From NCBI RefSeq assembly GCF_038446665.1, contig NZ_CP151802.1, positions 3,100,001 to 3,164,000 of the forward strand: 64,000 nt of DNA, in the 5' to 3' direction. This stretch comes from Lysobacter sp. FW306-1B-D06B. GTDB taxonomy: Bacteria > Pseudomonadota > Gammaproteobacteria > Xanthomonadales > Xanthomonadaceae. Below, in pieces: positions 1 through 9,249 of the stretch. Below the pieces are notes generated by a model. The model worked only from the letters and a program-made list of their open reading frames with translations. It searched no databases and was not told the origin of the DNA. Within the stretch, counting starts at the first letter, position 1. Every line of letters starts with the position of its first letter. Position numbers and translations under genes: made by a program.

Positions 1-233
1 GCATCCGACCACTCGCCGACAGCGCACTGCTGGGCGAACTCCCGAAACGGCCAGAACGGCGCGGCCTGTATCCCCCCGTCGGTGCCGAACAGCACCCAAC
101 CGCCCGCCGTCCTCAGGCTCCAGACCTCACCCCAGTCCGCGACCTTGTGGACGAAGTATTCGAAGCGTTCTGCGTTGCTTCGCTGCAGGACGTGACCTAC
201 CTCCTGCGCAGCCAACCTGTATCCGTCTGACAT
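1..233 (-). CDS. DUF2750 family protein, 3' end outside the window
   Basis: The gene starts with ATG at 233 behind a GGGAG ribosome site and reads off the left edge, so only the first 77 residues are present. They carry the conserved order of the DUF2750 family: an N-terminal helix, a RFEYF.H.V.D...VW.L motif, then GGWVLFGTDGG and a PFWPFREFA segment near residue 65. The family is small and soluble and has no known function. Its neighbours here are also hypothetical and give no functional clue. Assignment is from motif memory, not a profile search. Confidence 0.75.
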   Translation of the reverse strand, partial: MSDGYRLAAQEVGHVLQRSNAERFEYFVHKVADWGEVWSLRTAGGWVLFGTDGGIQAAPFWPFREFAQQCAVGEWSD

Positions 234-261
234 TCCAACTCCCTTTGATGCGCATTCTGCC

Positions 262-283
262 TACGTAGCCCGGGCAAGACCGC
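262..283. repeat. Partial copy of the CCCGGGTAAG repeat family
   Basis: Contains GTAGCCCGGGCAAGACCG, matching the left arm of the ~100-bp inverted repeats found at 24-28 kb and 37.8 kb. Only one arm is present. It lies 40 bases upstream of the DUF2750 start and just downstream of the 300-611 gene. Confidence 0.5.
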
Positions 284-299
284 GTCCTGAATACGCCGC

Positions 300-611
300 C
301 TAGGCTCCGCCCACACCCAGCAGCGTAACGGCGACCACGGCCAACGCGATGCCGATCACCAGCGACACCACGTGTGCCACGACATCGCGCATGCTCAGGT
401 GGGCCACGTCTTCCCAGGTCGTCGTGAAGTCCCTTGCTTTTCCCTGGCGCGCACGGGCGTTGTCCATGGCGCGGTTCGCCGTGACGACCGGAAGCGTGAT
501 TCCGACCAGGATCAACAAAATGCCGAGCGGCGGCTCACCGCTGGCGAGCATCATGCCGCCGCCCATGAGCCAGAACATGAAGATCAGTGCGCCACGTGCC
601 GCGCGAAACAT
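300..611 (-). CDS. Small hypothetical membrane protein
   Basis: A 103-residue protein with a hydrophobic N-terminal segment (about residues 8-45, rich in Gly, Leu and Met, probably two close membrane passes), a polar middle (about 46-72) and a C-terminal hydrophobic helix (about 78-102, VVSLVIGIALAVVAVTLLG). I recognise no family. It lies on the same strand as the genes on either side but with gaps of tens of bases, so co-transcription is possible but unproven. The inner membrane is the likely location. Confidence 0.55.
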   Translation of the reverse strand: MFRAARGALIFMFWLMGGGMMLASGEPPLGILLILVGITLPVVTANRAMDNARARQGKARDFTTTWEDVAHLSMRDVVAHVVSLVIGIALAVVAVTLLGVGGA

Positions 612-652
612 ACATACCCCCGAAGACGTTGACGCCGCGTCGACCGGCCTGG

Positions 653-1120
653 CTACGCAAGTAGGAGTGCGCTCTTGAAGTCATGCTCCCCTTCCGCACC
701 CCACCACGGAACCGCCACTGCGCCGCCCCGGTGGACCAGCCGCCGTAGGAGGTGCAGGAACGACTCGATCTCGTGGCTTCCCCACTCCGCGCCCATCCGG
801 TAATCGAGGGTCAGGCCGCAGGGCCATACGAAGACACCGAGGTCCGGGATGGCATGCTCCGATCCACGGACTCCCCGCAGAACCACGTGAAACGGCTCCA
901 GTTCGTCCGACGCGACCAAGGCTGCGTCCGCAGGGCCGGCGTAGCTTCGTTCCGATTGGCGCAGTTTCGACCAGACCTGTCTGTCGCCGCGCGAAACGTC
1001 AGAGCCGCCGGAATCGTAGAGATGACGCAACGCAGGCTCCAGGTTCGATCGATCCGCGAATGTGACCTCCACTTCGGGCAGCGATCCGTCGTCCGTGTCG
1101 AAGTATTTCTCAAGCGTCAT
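653..1120 (-). CDS. Hypothetical protein
   Basis: A 155-residue soluble, acidic protein without signal peptide or membrane helix. I chose the ATG at 1120 (MTLEKYF) rather than the upstream one at 1153, because the 11 extra residues look like untranslated leader. It has alternating charged and hydrophobic stretches, a WPCGLTLDYRMG segment near residue 100 and a tryptophan pair near the C terminus. No family recognised. The neighbours do not suggest a role. Confidence 0.5.
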   Translation of the reverse strand: MTLEKYFDTDDGSLPEVEVTFADRSNLEPALRHLYDSGGSDVSRGDRQVWSKLRQSERSYAGPADAALVASDELEPFHVVLRGVRGSEHAIPDLGVFVWPCGLTLDYRMGAEWGSHEIESFLHLLRRLVHRGGAVAVPWWGAEGEHDFKSALLLA

Positions 1121-1327
1121 CCTTGCCCCGCCCCCTATGCGCGCATGATCCAACGTGCCGCCCCGCCCGGCATCCCTGTTGGATCATGCCATGTTCCCAA
1201 TAGGGCGTTGGCGTGTCCGCCATGGGGCGGCAGCACACACGCGCCGCAACAGCCAATGTGGCCCGGCCAAGCCCCCGACGGGAAGGACGCCCGCCATCCG
1301 CCACGCCTCCCGCCGAGGACCATTTGG

Positions 1328-1364
1328 ATAGTCGTGCGCTATTGCACTCATGTGGATAAGCGAT
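1328..1364 (+). promoter_or_regulatory. Predicted OxyR binding site upstream of the catalase gene
   Basis: The sequence reads ATAG-N7-CTAT-N7-ATGT-N7-CGAT. The known OxyR motif is four tetranucleotides, ATAG-N7-CTAT-N7-ATAG-N7-CTAT. The first two are perfect, all three spacers are exactly seven bases, the fourth differs by one base and the third by two. It lies 61 bases before the catalase start, the expected place for an activator of a peroxide-induced gene. No oxyR gene is in the window. Confidence 0.7.
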
Positions 1365-1424
1365 TCGAGTCTGCGTGCGCCGGGCGGCTATATTCGACCC
1401 TCCCCCAGCGCACGGTGTGCCAGC

Positions 1425-2915
1425 ATGAGCCAGCCCGACGACAAGCCCGCCAAGACCCCATTGACCACGGCGTTCGGCGCGCCGGTCATCGACAACGACA
1501 ACAGCATGACCGCCGGCCCGCGCGGGCCCTTGCTGATGCAGGACGTGTGGTTGATCGAGAAGCTCGCCAACCTCAATCGCGAGATCATTCCCGAACGCCG
1601 CATGCACGCCAAAGGCTCCGGCGCCTTCGGCACGTTCACCGTCACCCACGACATCAGCCGCTACACGCGCGCGAAGATCTTCAGCGCGGTCGGCAAGAAG
1701 ACGGAGATGTTCGCCCGCTTCACCACCGTCGCCGGCGAGCGCGGCGCGGCCGATGCCGAGCGCGACATCCGCGGCTTCGCGCTGAAGTTCTACACCGAGG
1801 AAGGCAACTGGGATCTGGTCGGCAACAACACGCCGGTGTTCTTCGTGCGCGACCCGCGCAAGTTCCCGGACCTCAACAAGGCCGTCAAGCGCGATCCGAA
1901 GACCAACCTGCGCAGCGCACGCAACAACTGGGACTTCTGGACGAGCCTGCCCGAGGCGCTGCACCAGGTCACCATCGTGATGAGCGACCGCGGCATCCCG
2001 GCCAGCTACCGCCACATGCACGGTTTCGGTTCGCACACCTACAGCTTCTACAACGACCAGGGCGAGCGGTTCTGGGTGAAGTTCCACATCCGCACGCAGC
2101 AGGGCATCAAGAACCTCACCGATGCGCAAGCGCAAGAGCTGATCGGCAGCGACCGCGAAAGCCATCAGCGCGACCTGTTCGATGCGATCGAGCGCGGCGA
2201 GTTCCCGAAGTGGACGGTGTACATCCAGGTGATGCCGGAAACCGATGCCGAGAAGGTGCCCTACCACCCCTTCGACCTGACCAAGGTATGGCCGCACGGC
2301 GACTACCCGCTGATCGAAGTGGGCGTGATGGAGCTCAACCGCAATCCGGAGAACTTCTACGCCGACGTCGAGCAGAGCGCGTTCGCGCCGAACAACCTGG
2401 TGCCGGGCATCAGCGTCTCGCCGGACAAGATGCTGCAGGCGCGGTTGTTCGCGTATTCGGATGCGCAGCGTTACCGGCTGGGCGTGAACCACCACCAGAT
2501 CCCGGTGAATGCGGCCCGCTGCCCGGTCCACAGCAACCACCGCGACGGCGCGATGCGCGTGGATGGAAACTACGGCGGCAACCTGCACTACACGCCCAAC
2601 AGCTACGGCCAGTGGGAGGCGCAGCCGGAGTATCGCGAGCCGCCGTTGAAGATCAACGGCAATGCGGACTTCTGGAACTTCCGCGAGGACGACGCCGACT
2701 ACTTCAAGCAGCCCGGCGACCTGTTCCGCCTGATGACATCGGAACAGCAGCAGGTGCTCTTCGACAACACGGCGCGTGCAATGGGCGATGCGCCGGAGTT
2801 CATCAAGCGGCGCCACATCGCCAATTGCAGCAAGGCCGACCCGGCCTACGGCGCAGGCGTGGCCCGCGCGCTCAAGCTGGACGTGACGGTCGACGAGCCG
2901 ATCGAGGCCGGTTGA
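1425..2915 (+). CDS. Monofunctional heme catalase (small-subunit, clade 3 type)
   Basis: Decomposes hydrogen peroxide to water and oxygen in the cytoplasm. The 496-residue length fits small-subunit catalases. The distal-side histidine is in [13 protein letters not shown] (about residue 50), the distal asparagine in [10 protein letters not shown] (about 125), and the proximal heme-ligand tyrosine in [14 protein letters not shown] (about 335). The ATG at 1425 gives the normal short N-terminal tail; the reading frame is open upstream but that part is not conserved-looking. There is no signal peptide. An OxyR-like site at 1328-1364 suggests peroxide induction, and a hairpin follows the stop. It appears to be a single-gene unit. 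Confidence 0.95.
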   Translation: MSQPDDKPAKTPLTTAFGAPVIDNDNSMTAGPRGPLLMQDVWLIEKLANLNREIIPERRMHAKGSGAFGTFTVTHDISRYTRAKIFSAVGKKTEMFARFTTVAGERGAADAERDIRGFALKFYTEEGNWDLVGNNTPVFFVRDPRKFPDLNKAVKRDPKTNLRSARNNWDFWTSLPEALHQVTIVMSDRGIPASYRHMHGFGSHTYSFYNDQGERFWVKFHIRTQQGIKNLTDAQAQELIGSDRESHQRDLFDAIERGEFPKWTVYIQVMPETDAEKVPYHPFDLTKVWPHGDYPLIEVGVMELNRNPENFYADVEQSAFAPNNLVPGISVSPDKMLQARLFAYSDAQRYRLGVNHHQIPVNAARCPVHSNHRDGAMRVDGNYGGNLHYTPNSYGQWEAQPEYREPPLKINGNADFWNFREDDADYFKQPGDLFRLMTSEQQQVLFDNTARAMGDAPEFIKRRHIANCSKADPAYGAGVARALKLDVTVDEPIEAG

Positions 2916-2925
2916 TCGCATGCCG

Positions 2926-2957
2926 ACGCATGCCTGGCGTAACCGCCGGGCATGCGT
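2926..2957 (+). terminator. Hairpin after the catalase gene
   Basis: ACGCATGCC pairs with GGCATGCGT (9 bp), and an inner GGCG/CGCC extends the stem around a TAAC loop. It starts 10 bases past the catalase stop. There is no T tract, so termination strength is uncertain. It sits between the convergent catalase and phosphoesterase genes. Confidence 0.5.
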
Positions 2958-2993
2958 TGGGCAACCGTGCGCCCGCAGTCACTCTGTCCGCGA

Positions 2994-4371
2994 TCAGCGC
3001 GCCTGCAGGAACACCGGGTTCGAGTAGAACCACAGATCCGCCCACGGGTCCTCGCCGGCCACGTCCGCGCCTGGCGCGTCCTCGGCGCTGTTGGTCCCAC
3101 GCGCACGAACGAAGCCTCCGTGCGGCGGCGAGTCGACGTCCCAAGCCACCGTCAGCCATTCGCCTTCGCGCTTCATCGCATCGACGCCGAACCGCTTCAC
3201 GTCCATGCGCGGCGGGCCGTCGTCGGCCGCGTGGCCCAGGATCAGCTCGACGTGATCCAGACGTGGCCGTTGATCGTTGGCATTGGGTCGCGCGGGCTGG
3301 CGCACGCGCAACTCGACCTTCAGCTTCTCGCCGCGAACGGTGCGCAACGCGCCACCCATGGATGCGCTGCGCGATGGTTCGCGCGCGGACAGCACGCGCA
3401 GTTCCAGCGCATCGATCAGATCGCCGGTGACCGCGAACATCCGCCCCTCGCGCATGCCCTCGAGCACATCGCTAGCCTCCGGTCGCGCCCAGACGTAGGT
3501 CTTGCTGTACTGGCCGGGATCGAAGTCGCGGCCGCCATCGCGCCGGTTGACGTGCGAGTCGGACGTCGCCGTGATCCAGAAGCGGCGCCCACTGGCCAGG
3601 ATCGAATCCCACACGCCGCCCACGCGCGCCGTCATCTGGTCGAAGCCGCCGAACGTCGGCGCGTCATCGTTGCGATACAGCCCCCGGTGCAACGACGCCG
3701 CCTGATGGCCCGGCGCGCCTTCCATGCCGACCAGCACCTGGGGCGCGGCGTCGTGCCACGCGCGCAGTTCGGCCGGTTCGACTTCGCCCCATGCGTCCAC
3801 GCCGGTCGCCGTGCGCGAGGGATGGTTGATGAACATCAGCGGGCGTGGTTCCTGCACGCGCATGTACGCCAGCGCGTCGAGCATCAACTGGCCATCCTCG
3901 CGCGTGCCGGGCGACAGCGGCTCGCCGCGACCGAAATCGCGTTCGATGACGAACTGCTGCTCGCGCTCCCCTGCCCCGGGCGCGACGATCAACGACGCGT
4001 GCTCGCCGCCGGGCACGTCGAACTCCATTCCGTGGAACTGAATCAGCGCGGGCACGTCGCGTCGCGCCTGCTGCAACGCGGGCCAGGCCTGACCGCGCGT
4101 CACCACGGAATGTCCGGGGCCGCCGTGATCGGTGTGGACCATCCAGCGCAGGCCGTTCGCGAGCGCCTGCCGTGCGTTGTGAGTTCGCGAGTACGGAGAA
4201 TCGCCGCCGCGGATCGGCGTGGGCGGCGATGTCGAGCGGTCCCAGTCCACGCTCCATTCGCTGTGCACGTGATGGTCGCCGGCCAGCCAGCTGCGCGCGT
4301 GGTTGTCCTGGGCGAATGCGGGGGAGCAATGGCACAGCAGCGCCGCGACAGACAGCAGCGTTAAAACGCAT
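2994..4371 (-). CDS. Exported PHP-family metal-dependent phosphoesterase, with apparent frameshift in the signal peptide
   Basis: PHP-domain proteins hydrolyse phosphoester bonds with clustered histidines and metals. Visible ligand motifs are GDHHVHSE near the N terminus, TDHGG, FINHP and TATSDSH. The uninterrupted frame opens at GTG 4268, inside the first metal motif, so it is too short. Upstream, ATG 4371 has a good AAGGA site, but its frame leaves the PHP frame at a four-T run (plus-strand A4363-A4366). Removing one T gives MRLTLLSVAALLCHC followed by SPAFA, a typical signal peptide, running straight into the PHP domain. So either the sequence has an extra base, the gene is freshly broken, or slippage restores it. 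It is last in the sigma/FecR/receptor operon, suggesting action on a phosphodiester or phosphoester nutrient outside the cytoplasm. Confidence 0.75.
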
Positions 4372-4435
4372 GACGAGTTTCCTTGCTTCGATGGCGGGCG
4401 CCGACGGGGAATGTGTCCCGTCGACGCAGGCCAGA

Positions 4436-4461
4436 ACCTGGCGGCCCAGCGGCCGCCAGGT
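4436..4461. repeat. 11-bp perfect hairpin between receptor and phosphoesterase genes
   Basis: ACCTGGCGGCC and GGCCGCCAGGT flank a four-base CAGC loop. It lies in the 108-base gap after the receptor stop and 65 bases before the phosphoesterase start. No T run follows, so it could be an mRNA processing or stability element that lowers downstream expression rather than a full terminator. Confidence 0.5.
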
Positions 4462-4479
4462 CGTGTGACGACACCGCGA

Positions 4480-7400
4480 TCAGAAGTCCGCGCGGATGCC
4501 CAGGCTGATGCGGCGTCCCGACAACTCGTACATGGTAGGGAACGAAGGATCCATCGTGTAACCGCTGGTCTCCTCGTCCGTCATGTTGATGCCCTTCAGG
4601 CTCAGCTTGATGTTGTCGGTGATACGGTAGCCGATGGAGAAATCGACCTGGCCGTACGCGTCGCGCCAGATCGGGTACATGTCGTAGCCGATCGACTCGA
4701 CGTACTCGCCCTTGTGGTTGTACGACACGCGGGCGTCGAAGCGGTTGTTGTCGTAGTAGAAGGTGACGTTATAGGTCTTCTCCGCCAGTCCAGGCATCGG
4801 CGTGAGAATGCCCAGGTCCGACTCGCCGGCCAGCGAGCTGTCCAGCCAGGTGTAGTTGGCCGCGATGCCGAATCCCTCCAGCGAGCGATGCAGCGTGCCC
4901 AGCGGAACCTGCGCGTTGAGCTCGACGCCGTCCACGTCGTACGAGCCGTCGGCGTTGACGGGCTGGTAGACGTCGAAGTCGTAGATGCCGTTGAGCGTGC
5001 CGTTGGCGTTGTACACCGCCACATCCGGCACCACGCCGGTGAAGGAGTTGATGACCACGCCGTCGATCTTCTTGTGGAAGTACGAACCCGCCAACAGGCC
5101 GCCTTCGCCGAAGTAGCGCTCCAGGCCGATCTCCCACTGCTTGGCGTAGGTCGGCTGCAGGTCCGGATTGCCGTCGGTGAAGCGGAACGAGGTCCAGCTT
5201 GCCGTGCGCTTGTAGGCGATGTCGGTCAGGGCCGGCCGCATCATCGTCTCCGACGCCGCAGCGCGCAGCAGGAAGTCGGGCGCCAACTCCGCGGTCATGT
5301 TCAGGCTGGGCAGGAGGTCGTCGTAACTGCCCTTGCGTGACACCGGCGTGTCCGTGTAGCCGGTGCTGCCGTTTGCGTTCTGCACCGGGTGATAACCGAA
5401 CGACAGCACGGACGTATCGACGTAGCGTGCGCCGCCGTTGATCGTCACCGGCACGCTGCCGATGTCGAAGGCGACGTCGGCCATGGCGTACAGCGCGGCT
5501 ACTTCCTCGTCGACGCGGTAGTACTGGCCGACATCGAACGGCGTGCGGAAGCCTGCGTAGCGGAAGGCGTCGCGCGCGTACTCGTTGGAGACCTGCCTCC
5601 AGTCCAGACCCTTCAGGCTGTAGTCGCCGCCGGGGACGATGTCGCCGATCCACTGCAGCGGGCTGTCGGCCAGCGTGCGCGTGTTGACCCACGCGGTGCT
5701 GCCGGCGGTCGGGCCGGTGATCTTCAATTCGCCGTAGTTGCGCTCCTTGGACTTGTCCGTGTAACGCGCGCCGAACTGCACGCTGCGCAGCGCCGGCGCG
5801 AAGGCCAGATCGAGCGACTTGTTGAAGTCCACCTGCGCGGCGTACTTGTCGTCGCTGACCTTCTCCAGCGTGGTTTCGTGCGCTTCGAAGAGGTACTTCT
5901 CTGGCGAGCCGTACATGTCGAAACCGGCCGACGATGCGCTGGGGATCGTCTCGCCGCTGCGCCCCGTCCATCGCGTGCGCGACGGCGCGTAGGCGACGTG
6001 CTTGAGGTTGGCGAAGTCCGAGGTTTTCTCGGCGCCCGAATAACCGGCCATCGCGTCCAGGCGCCAGGTATGGCCCGACCAGTCCATGTCGAGGCTGAAC
6101 TGCTGGTAGTCGGTCTTGTTGATGCGTTCCTTGCTCAGGAACTCATGCTGCGTCGCCGTGTAGGACACATCGCGCAGCACCAGCATGCCGTACTGCGACA
6201 GCGTATCGGCGTCGTACTCGTGGATGGTCTCCAGCGTGCTTCGGCTGGACGCCGAGTATGCGGCCGCGTCGTACTCGTCCTCGGTCGTGTCATACGCACC
6301 GACCATTGCATCGAAGCTCAGGCTGAAGCGGCTGCTCGGCCGGTACTGCAGCGAGGCGGTCGCGCCCCACTTGTCCTGCTCGTTGACGTAGACGCGATCG
6401 CCCACCTTGTCCTGGAAGACGATGAGGTTGGATTCAGCGGTATTGTTGCGGTTGTTGATGACTACGCCCGTGTCGCGTTCCAGCACGGCTTCGGCCTGGG
6501 CGCCACGCGAACCGGACACGCCCAGGAACCGCGACATCGGCCGGAAATTGATGCCCGACGTCGAGTCGGTGCGGTTGGTGCGCTTGGCCTTGGAGAAGGA
6601 AACCAGTCCGCCCCAATCGCCCCAGGTATCGCTCGCGAGGAAGGCGAACTTGGGATCGACTTCCTCCGAGATCGAGTTGTGCGCGGCTTCGGCCGACACC
6701 ACCAGGCGGCGTTCGTCGTAGTCGAACGGACGCGCGGTGGAGATCTTCACCGTGCCGGCGATTCCGCCCTCCTCGTCCGCCGCGGTGGGCGACTTCTGCA
6801 CCGTCACCTGCTGGATGATTTCGGAGGCGAAGATGTCGAACTCGACATCACGGCCGCCGCTGCCCGATGCGGTCGCCAGGTCGTTGATGGTGACCTGCGT
6901 GTACTCCGACGGCAGGCCGCGAATGCTGACCTTGGTTCCCAGGCCCTTGTTGCGCTCGATGGAAACGCCCGGCATGCGCTGCAATGCCTCGGCGAGGTTC
7001 TGCTCGGGGAAATCGGCCACGTCGGTGGCGACGATGGAGTCGGAGAAGCCGATGTTCCAGCGCTTGAGATCGACCGCCTGCTCCAGGCTTCGGCTGTAGG
7101 TGCCGACGACTTCGATGCCTTCCAGCTCCAGCACCGGGTCGCCCGCCTGCGGCGGCGATGACGGCGTCGTCGCGGGCGGATTCGGGGCGGCGCCGGGTTG
7201 CGCGGCGGGCGTGGCGGCGGCCTCGATCGTCACCGTGGTGTCGTTGAGGTAGCGATGGCGAAGTCCCGTGCCGGCAAGCAACTGCTGCAACACCTGATCC
7301 GATGGCAATCCGGCGGGAATGGCGCGCGTGCGCGGGTTGCCGGCGGTCTGCTCGCTGTAGACGAACTGCAGGCCGGTCTGGCGCGAAAGGGAATTGAGGG

Positions 7401-7512
7401 CGCGGTCGAGCGGTTGCGAGGGAATCGCCTCGGCGGCGACGCGGGCTTGCTGCGCGATGGCAGGCGTTGCCTGCAGGGCAAGGGCGATCGAAAGGAACAG
7501 AAGACGACGCAT
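4480..7512 (-). CDS. TonB-dependent outer-membrane receptor/transducer with N-terminal STN domain
   Basis: A 1010-residue receptor. The ATG at 7512 gives a clean signal peptide (MRRLLFLSIALALQATPAIA). Next comes an STN signalling domain (about residues 25-95, with IPSQPLDRALNSLSRQTGLQFVYS), a Pro/Ala linker, a plug domain (about 125-270, LEGIEVVGTYSRSL, ALQRMPGVSIER) and a C-terminal 22-strand barrel ending in Phe. STN domains contact FecR-type anti-sigma factors, and fecR- and fecI-like genes lie directly upstream on the same strand. It is therefore likely to sense and import its own substrate. The distal exported phosphoesterase hints at a phosphorylated compound; an iron chelate is the main alternative. 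Confidence 0.93.
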   Translation of the reverse strand: MRRLLFLSIALALQATPAIAQQARVAAEAIPSQPLDRALNSLSRQTGLQFVYSEQTAGNPRTRAIPAGLPSDQVLQQLLAGTGLRHRYLNDTTVTIEAAATPAAQPGAAPNPPATTPSSPPQAGDPVLELEGIEVVGTYSRSLEQAVDLKRWNIGFSDSIVATDVADFPEQNLAEALQRMPGVSIERNKGLGTKVSIRGLPSEYTQVTINDLATASGSGGRDVEFDIFASEIIQQVTVQKSPTAADEEGGIAGTVKISTARPFDYDERRLVVSAEAAHNSISEEVDPKFAFLASDTWGDWGGLVSFSKAKRTNRTDSTSGINFRPMSRFLGVSGSRGAQAEAVLERDTGVVINNRNNTAESNLIVFQDKVGDRVYVNEQDKWGATASLQYRPSSRFSLSFDAMVGAYDTTEDEYDAAAYSASSRSTLETIHEYDADTLSQYGMLVLRDVSYTATQHEFLSKERINKTDYQQFSLDMDWSGHTWRLDAMAGYSGAEKTSDFANLKHVAYAPSRTRWTGRSGETIPSASSAGFDMYGSPEKYLFEAHETTLEKVSDDKYAAQVDFNKSLDLAFAPALRSVQFGARYTDKSKERNYGELKITGPTAGSTAWVNTRTLADSPLQWIGDIVPGGDYSLKGLDWRQVSNEYARDAFRYAGFRTPFDVGQYYRVDEEVAALYAMADVAFDIGSVPVTINGGARYVDTSVLSFGYHPVQNANGSTGYTDTPVSRKGSYDDLLPSLNMTAELAPDFLLRAAASETMMRPALTDIAYKRTASWTSFRFTDGNPDLQPTYAKQWEIGLERYFGEGGLLAGSYFHKKIDGVVINSFTGVVPDVAVYNANGTLNGIYDFDVYQPVNADGSYDVDGVELNAQVPLGTLHRSLEGFGIAANYTWLDSSLAGESDLGILTPMPGLAEKTYNVTFYYDNNRFDARVSYNHKGEYVESIGYDMYPIWRDAYGQVDFSIGYRITDNIKLSLKGINMTDEETSGYTMDPSFPTMYELSGRRISLGIRADF

Positions 7513-7672
7513 CGTAGGATCCAGTGGGGTGGGTTCGGTCTGCGCAAGGCGATCTCTTGCGCTTGCCCCAACTACGAGTGCGCCGGGCGCGGATCGGGCA
7601 CCGTTTCTTCGATGAATTTTTTGTTGCAACGTTGGGATTGCGAAAAGTCGGTTCGCTCGCGCTCTGCCATCG

Positions 7673-8725
7673 TCAACGCGGTGATGCCCCGCCGCCCTGC
7701 TCCGCGCGAACGCTCACGCGGATACCGGCGCTCGATGCCTGCGTCACCAGCGTGGGCTGCTGATCGAGGAACGCGCGCATCGACGCCAGGTCGTCGCCGC
7801 GCAGGTTGCCGGTCAGGCGCAGTGTTCCCGCGGCTTCGTCGACATCCAGGCGCACGGTATTGATGCGATTGAACTGGTCGGCCACGTCGCGCAGCGATTC
7901 GTTGCGGCACACGATGCGGCGTGTCCACCAGGCGGTCATCGTGTCGACGTCCTCGTCGCTGATGCTCACCGCATGGTCGCGGTAGGCGATGCGTGCACCC
8001 TGCCCTGCGCGCAGATCGGCCAGAAGGCCGCCGTCTCCATCGTCGCCGATGATCTGCACGCGCCCTTCGGCGACACCTATGCGCGCCTGTTCGCGCTGCA
8101 ACGACACATCGAACGTCGTGCCGATATCGCGTACCTGCAGCCCGGCGGCGTGCACCGACAGCGGCCGGTACTCGTCGGCGACGACGAAGCTGGCCTGGCC
8201 GCGCTCGAGCTCCACACGACGCCCGGTCAGGTCGAACCGGATGCGCAGGCTGCTCTCGGCATTGAGGTGCACCACGGTGCCGTCGGGAAGCTCGATGGAT
8301 CGTGGCTCACCGTGCGCGGCGACGTAACGCTCCGAATGCGGTATCGCAATGCGTGCCGCTGCGCCGAGTACGAGCAGCAGGCCCGCGGCGGCGGCCAGGT
8401 GCCGCAGACGCACGCTGCGGCGCGGTGATGGGGATGCGGAAGCCGCACGCGCGCGCTTGATCGGCCAGGCAATCACGTTCGACGGCGTCGCGCCGGCGGC
8501 AGGCGCGTCCGCTTCGGCCTGATCGAGCGGCATCGCACGCATGGCCTCGGCCAGGTCGGCCGCCAGCCGGCCGACGGCCAGGTAGTTGCGCAAGTGTTCC
8601 GGCGACGACACCAGCCAGTCCATGAAGCGCGCCTGGTCCGTCGCCCCCAACCCGCCCTGGCGTTGCAGCGCATGCCATTCCAGCGCTTCGCGCGAAATCC
8701 GTTCCGTCATCGGCGTCCGTTCCAT
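7673..8725 (-). CDS. FecR-family transmembrane anti-sigma factor
   Basis: A 350-residue regulator. The cytoplasmic N-terminal DUF4880-like part (about 1-75) contains EALEWHALQRQGGLGATDQARFM and a W near residue 37. One membrane helix lies near residues 108-128 (LAAAAGLLLVLGAAARIAI). A periplasmic FecR domain follows (RSIELPDGTVVHLNAESSL and RRVELERGQASFVV), then a C-terminal STN-like lobe that docks to the receptor. ATG 8725, two bases after the sigma factor stop and five bases from AAGGAG, is the best start; GTG 8731 is possible. It should hold or activate the sigma factor depending on receptor occupancy. Confidence 0.9.
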   Translation of the reverse strand: MERTPMTERISREALEWHALQRQGGLGATDQARFMDWLVSSPEHLRNYLAVGRLAADLAEAMRAMPLDQAEADAPAAGATPSNVIAWPIKRARAASASPSPRRSVRLRHLAAAAGLLLVLGAAARIAIPHSERYVAAHGEPRSIELPDGTVVHLNAESSLRIRFDLTGRRVELERGQASFVVADEYRPLSVHAAGLQVRDIGTTFDVSLQREQARIGVAEGRVQIIGDDGDGGLLADLRAGQGARIAYRDHAVSISDEDVDTMTAWWTRRIVCRNESLRDVADQFNRINTVRLDVDEAAGTLRLTGNLRGDDLASMRAFLDQQPTLVTQASSAGIRVSVRAEQGGGASPR

Positions 8726-8727
8726 CG

Positions 8728-9249
8728 TCACTCCTTCGCATCCTCCACCAACGCCCGGCGGCAGAACGACAGGCCGCGGACGACGTGCTTCTTCACCATG
8801 TGCTGCGATACGCCGAGCCGGTCGGCGATCTGCTTGTAGCTGAGGCCGTCCCGGTACTGCATCACCAGCACGGCGCGCGTGCGTTCGGGCAGGCGGGCCA
8901 GCAGGGCCTGCAGGCGTACACGGCGCTGGGTGCGCTCGGTGGCGTCTTCCACGGACTCATCGGTGGCCAGCAGCGCGGCCATGTGGTCCACCTCTTCGAT
9001 GGACTGCACCGGCCGCTGGCGGCGCACGGCCTGCTCCCGCGCCAGGTTGAGCGCAACGGTGAACAGATACGCCTCGGGATTGCCTATCTCCTCGCGCTGC
9101 GTCCGATGTGCGCGCAACAGGCGCAGCCAAGTCTCCTGCACGAGATCCTCCGCCTCATCGTTGGCACCGCGACGCACGAAGAAGCCGCGCAGCACCGGCG
9201 CCTGCTCGGCGAACATGCGCGCCCATCCCTTTCTCGCCTGTTCGGCCAA
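8728..9249 (-). CDS. ECF (FecI-type) RNA polymerase sigma factor
   Basis: A 173-residue sigma factor with region 2 (about 15-85, EAEDLVQETWLRLLRA and AYLFTVALNLAREQ) and region 4 (about 110-160, LPERTRAVLVMQYRDGLSYKQIADRLGVSQHMVKKHV). It is first in the operon with fecR, the receptor and the phosphoesterase, and should drive receptor transcription. The start is ambiguous: TTG 9249 gives the longest product, while ATG 9216 has a AAAGGG ribosome site and would remove 11 residues without touching region 2. Confidence 0.9.
   Translation of the reverse strand: MAEQARKGWARMFAEQAPVLRGFFVRRGANDEAEDLVQETWLRLLRAHRTQREEIGNPEAYLFTVALNLAREQAVRRQRPVQSIEEVDHMAALLATDESVEDATERTQRRVRLQALLARLPERTRAVLVMQYRDGLSYKQIADRLGVSQHMVKKHVVRGLSFCRRALVEDAKE

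Noticed and set aside
752..3430. Very long plus- and minus-strand frames antisense to the catalase gene (up to about 890 codons)
   Set aside because: They result from the high GC content (few stop codons) and encode Arg/Ala/Pro-rich low-complexity peptides; the catalase frame carries the conserved motifs.
4269..4371. GTG at 4268 as the real start of the PHP gene
   Set aside because: It would delete the first metal-binding residues (the HH of DHHVHS), and a well-formed signal peptide lies upstream in the adjacent frame.
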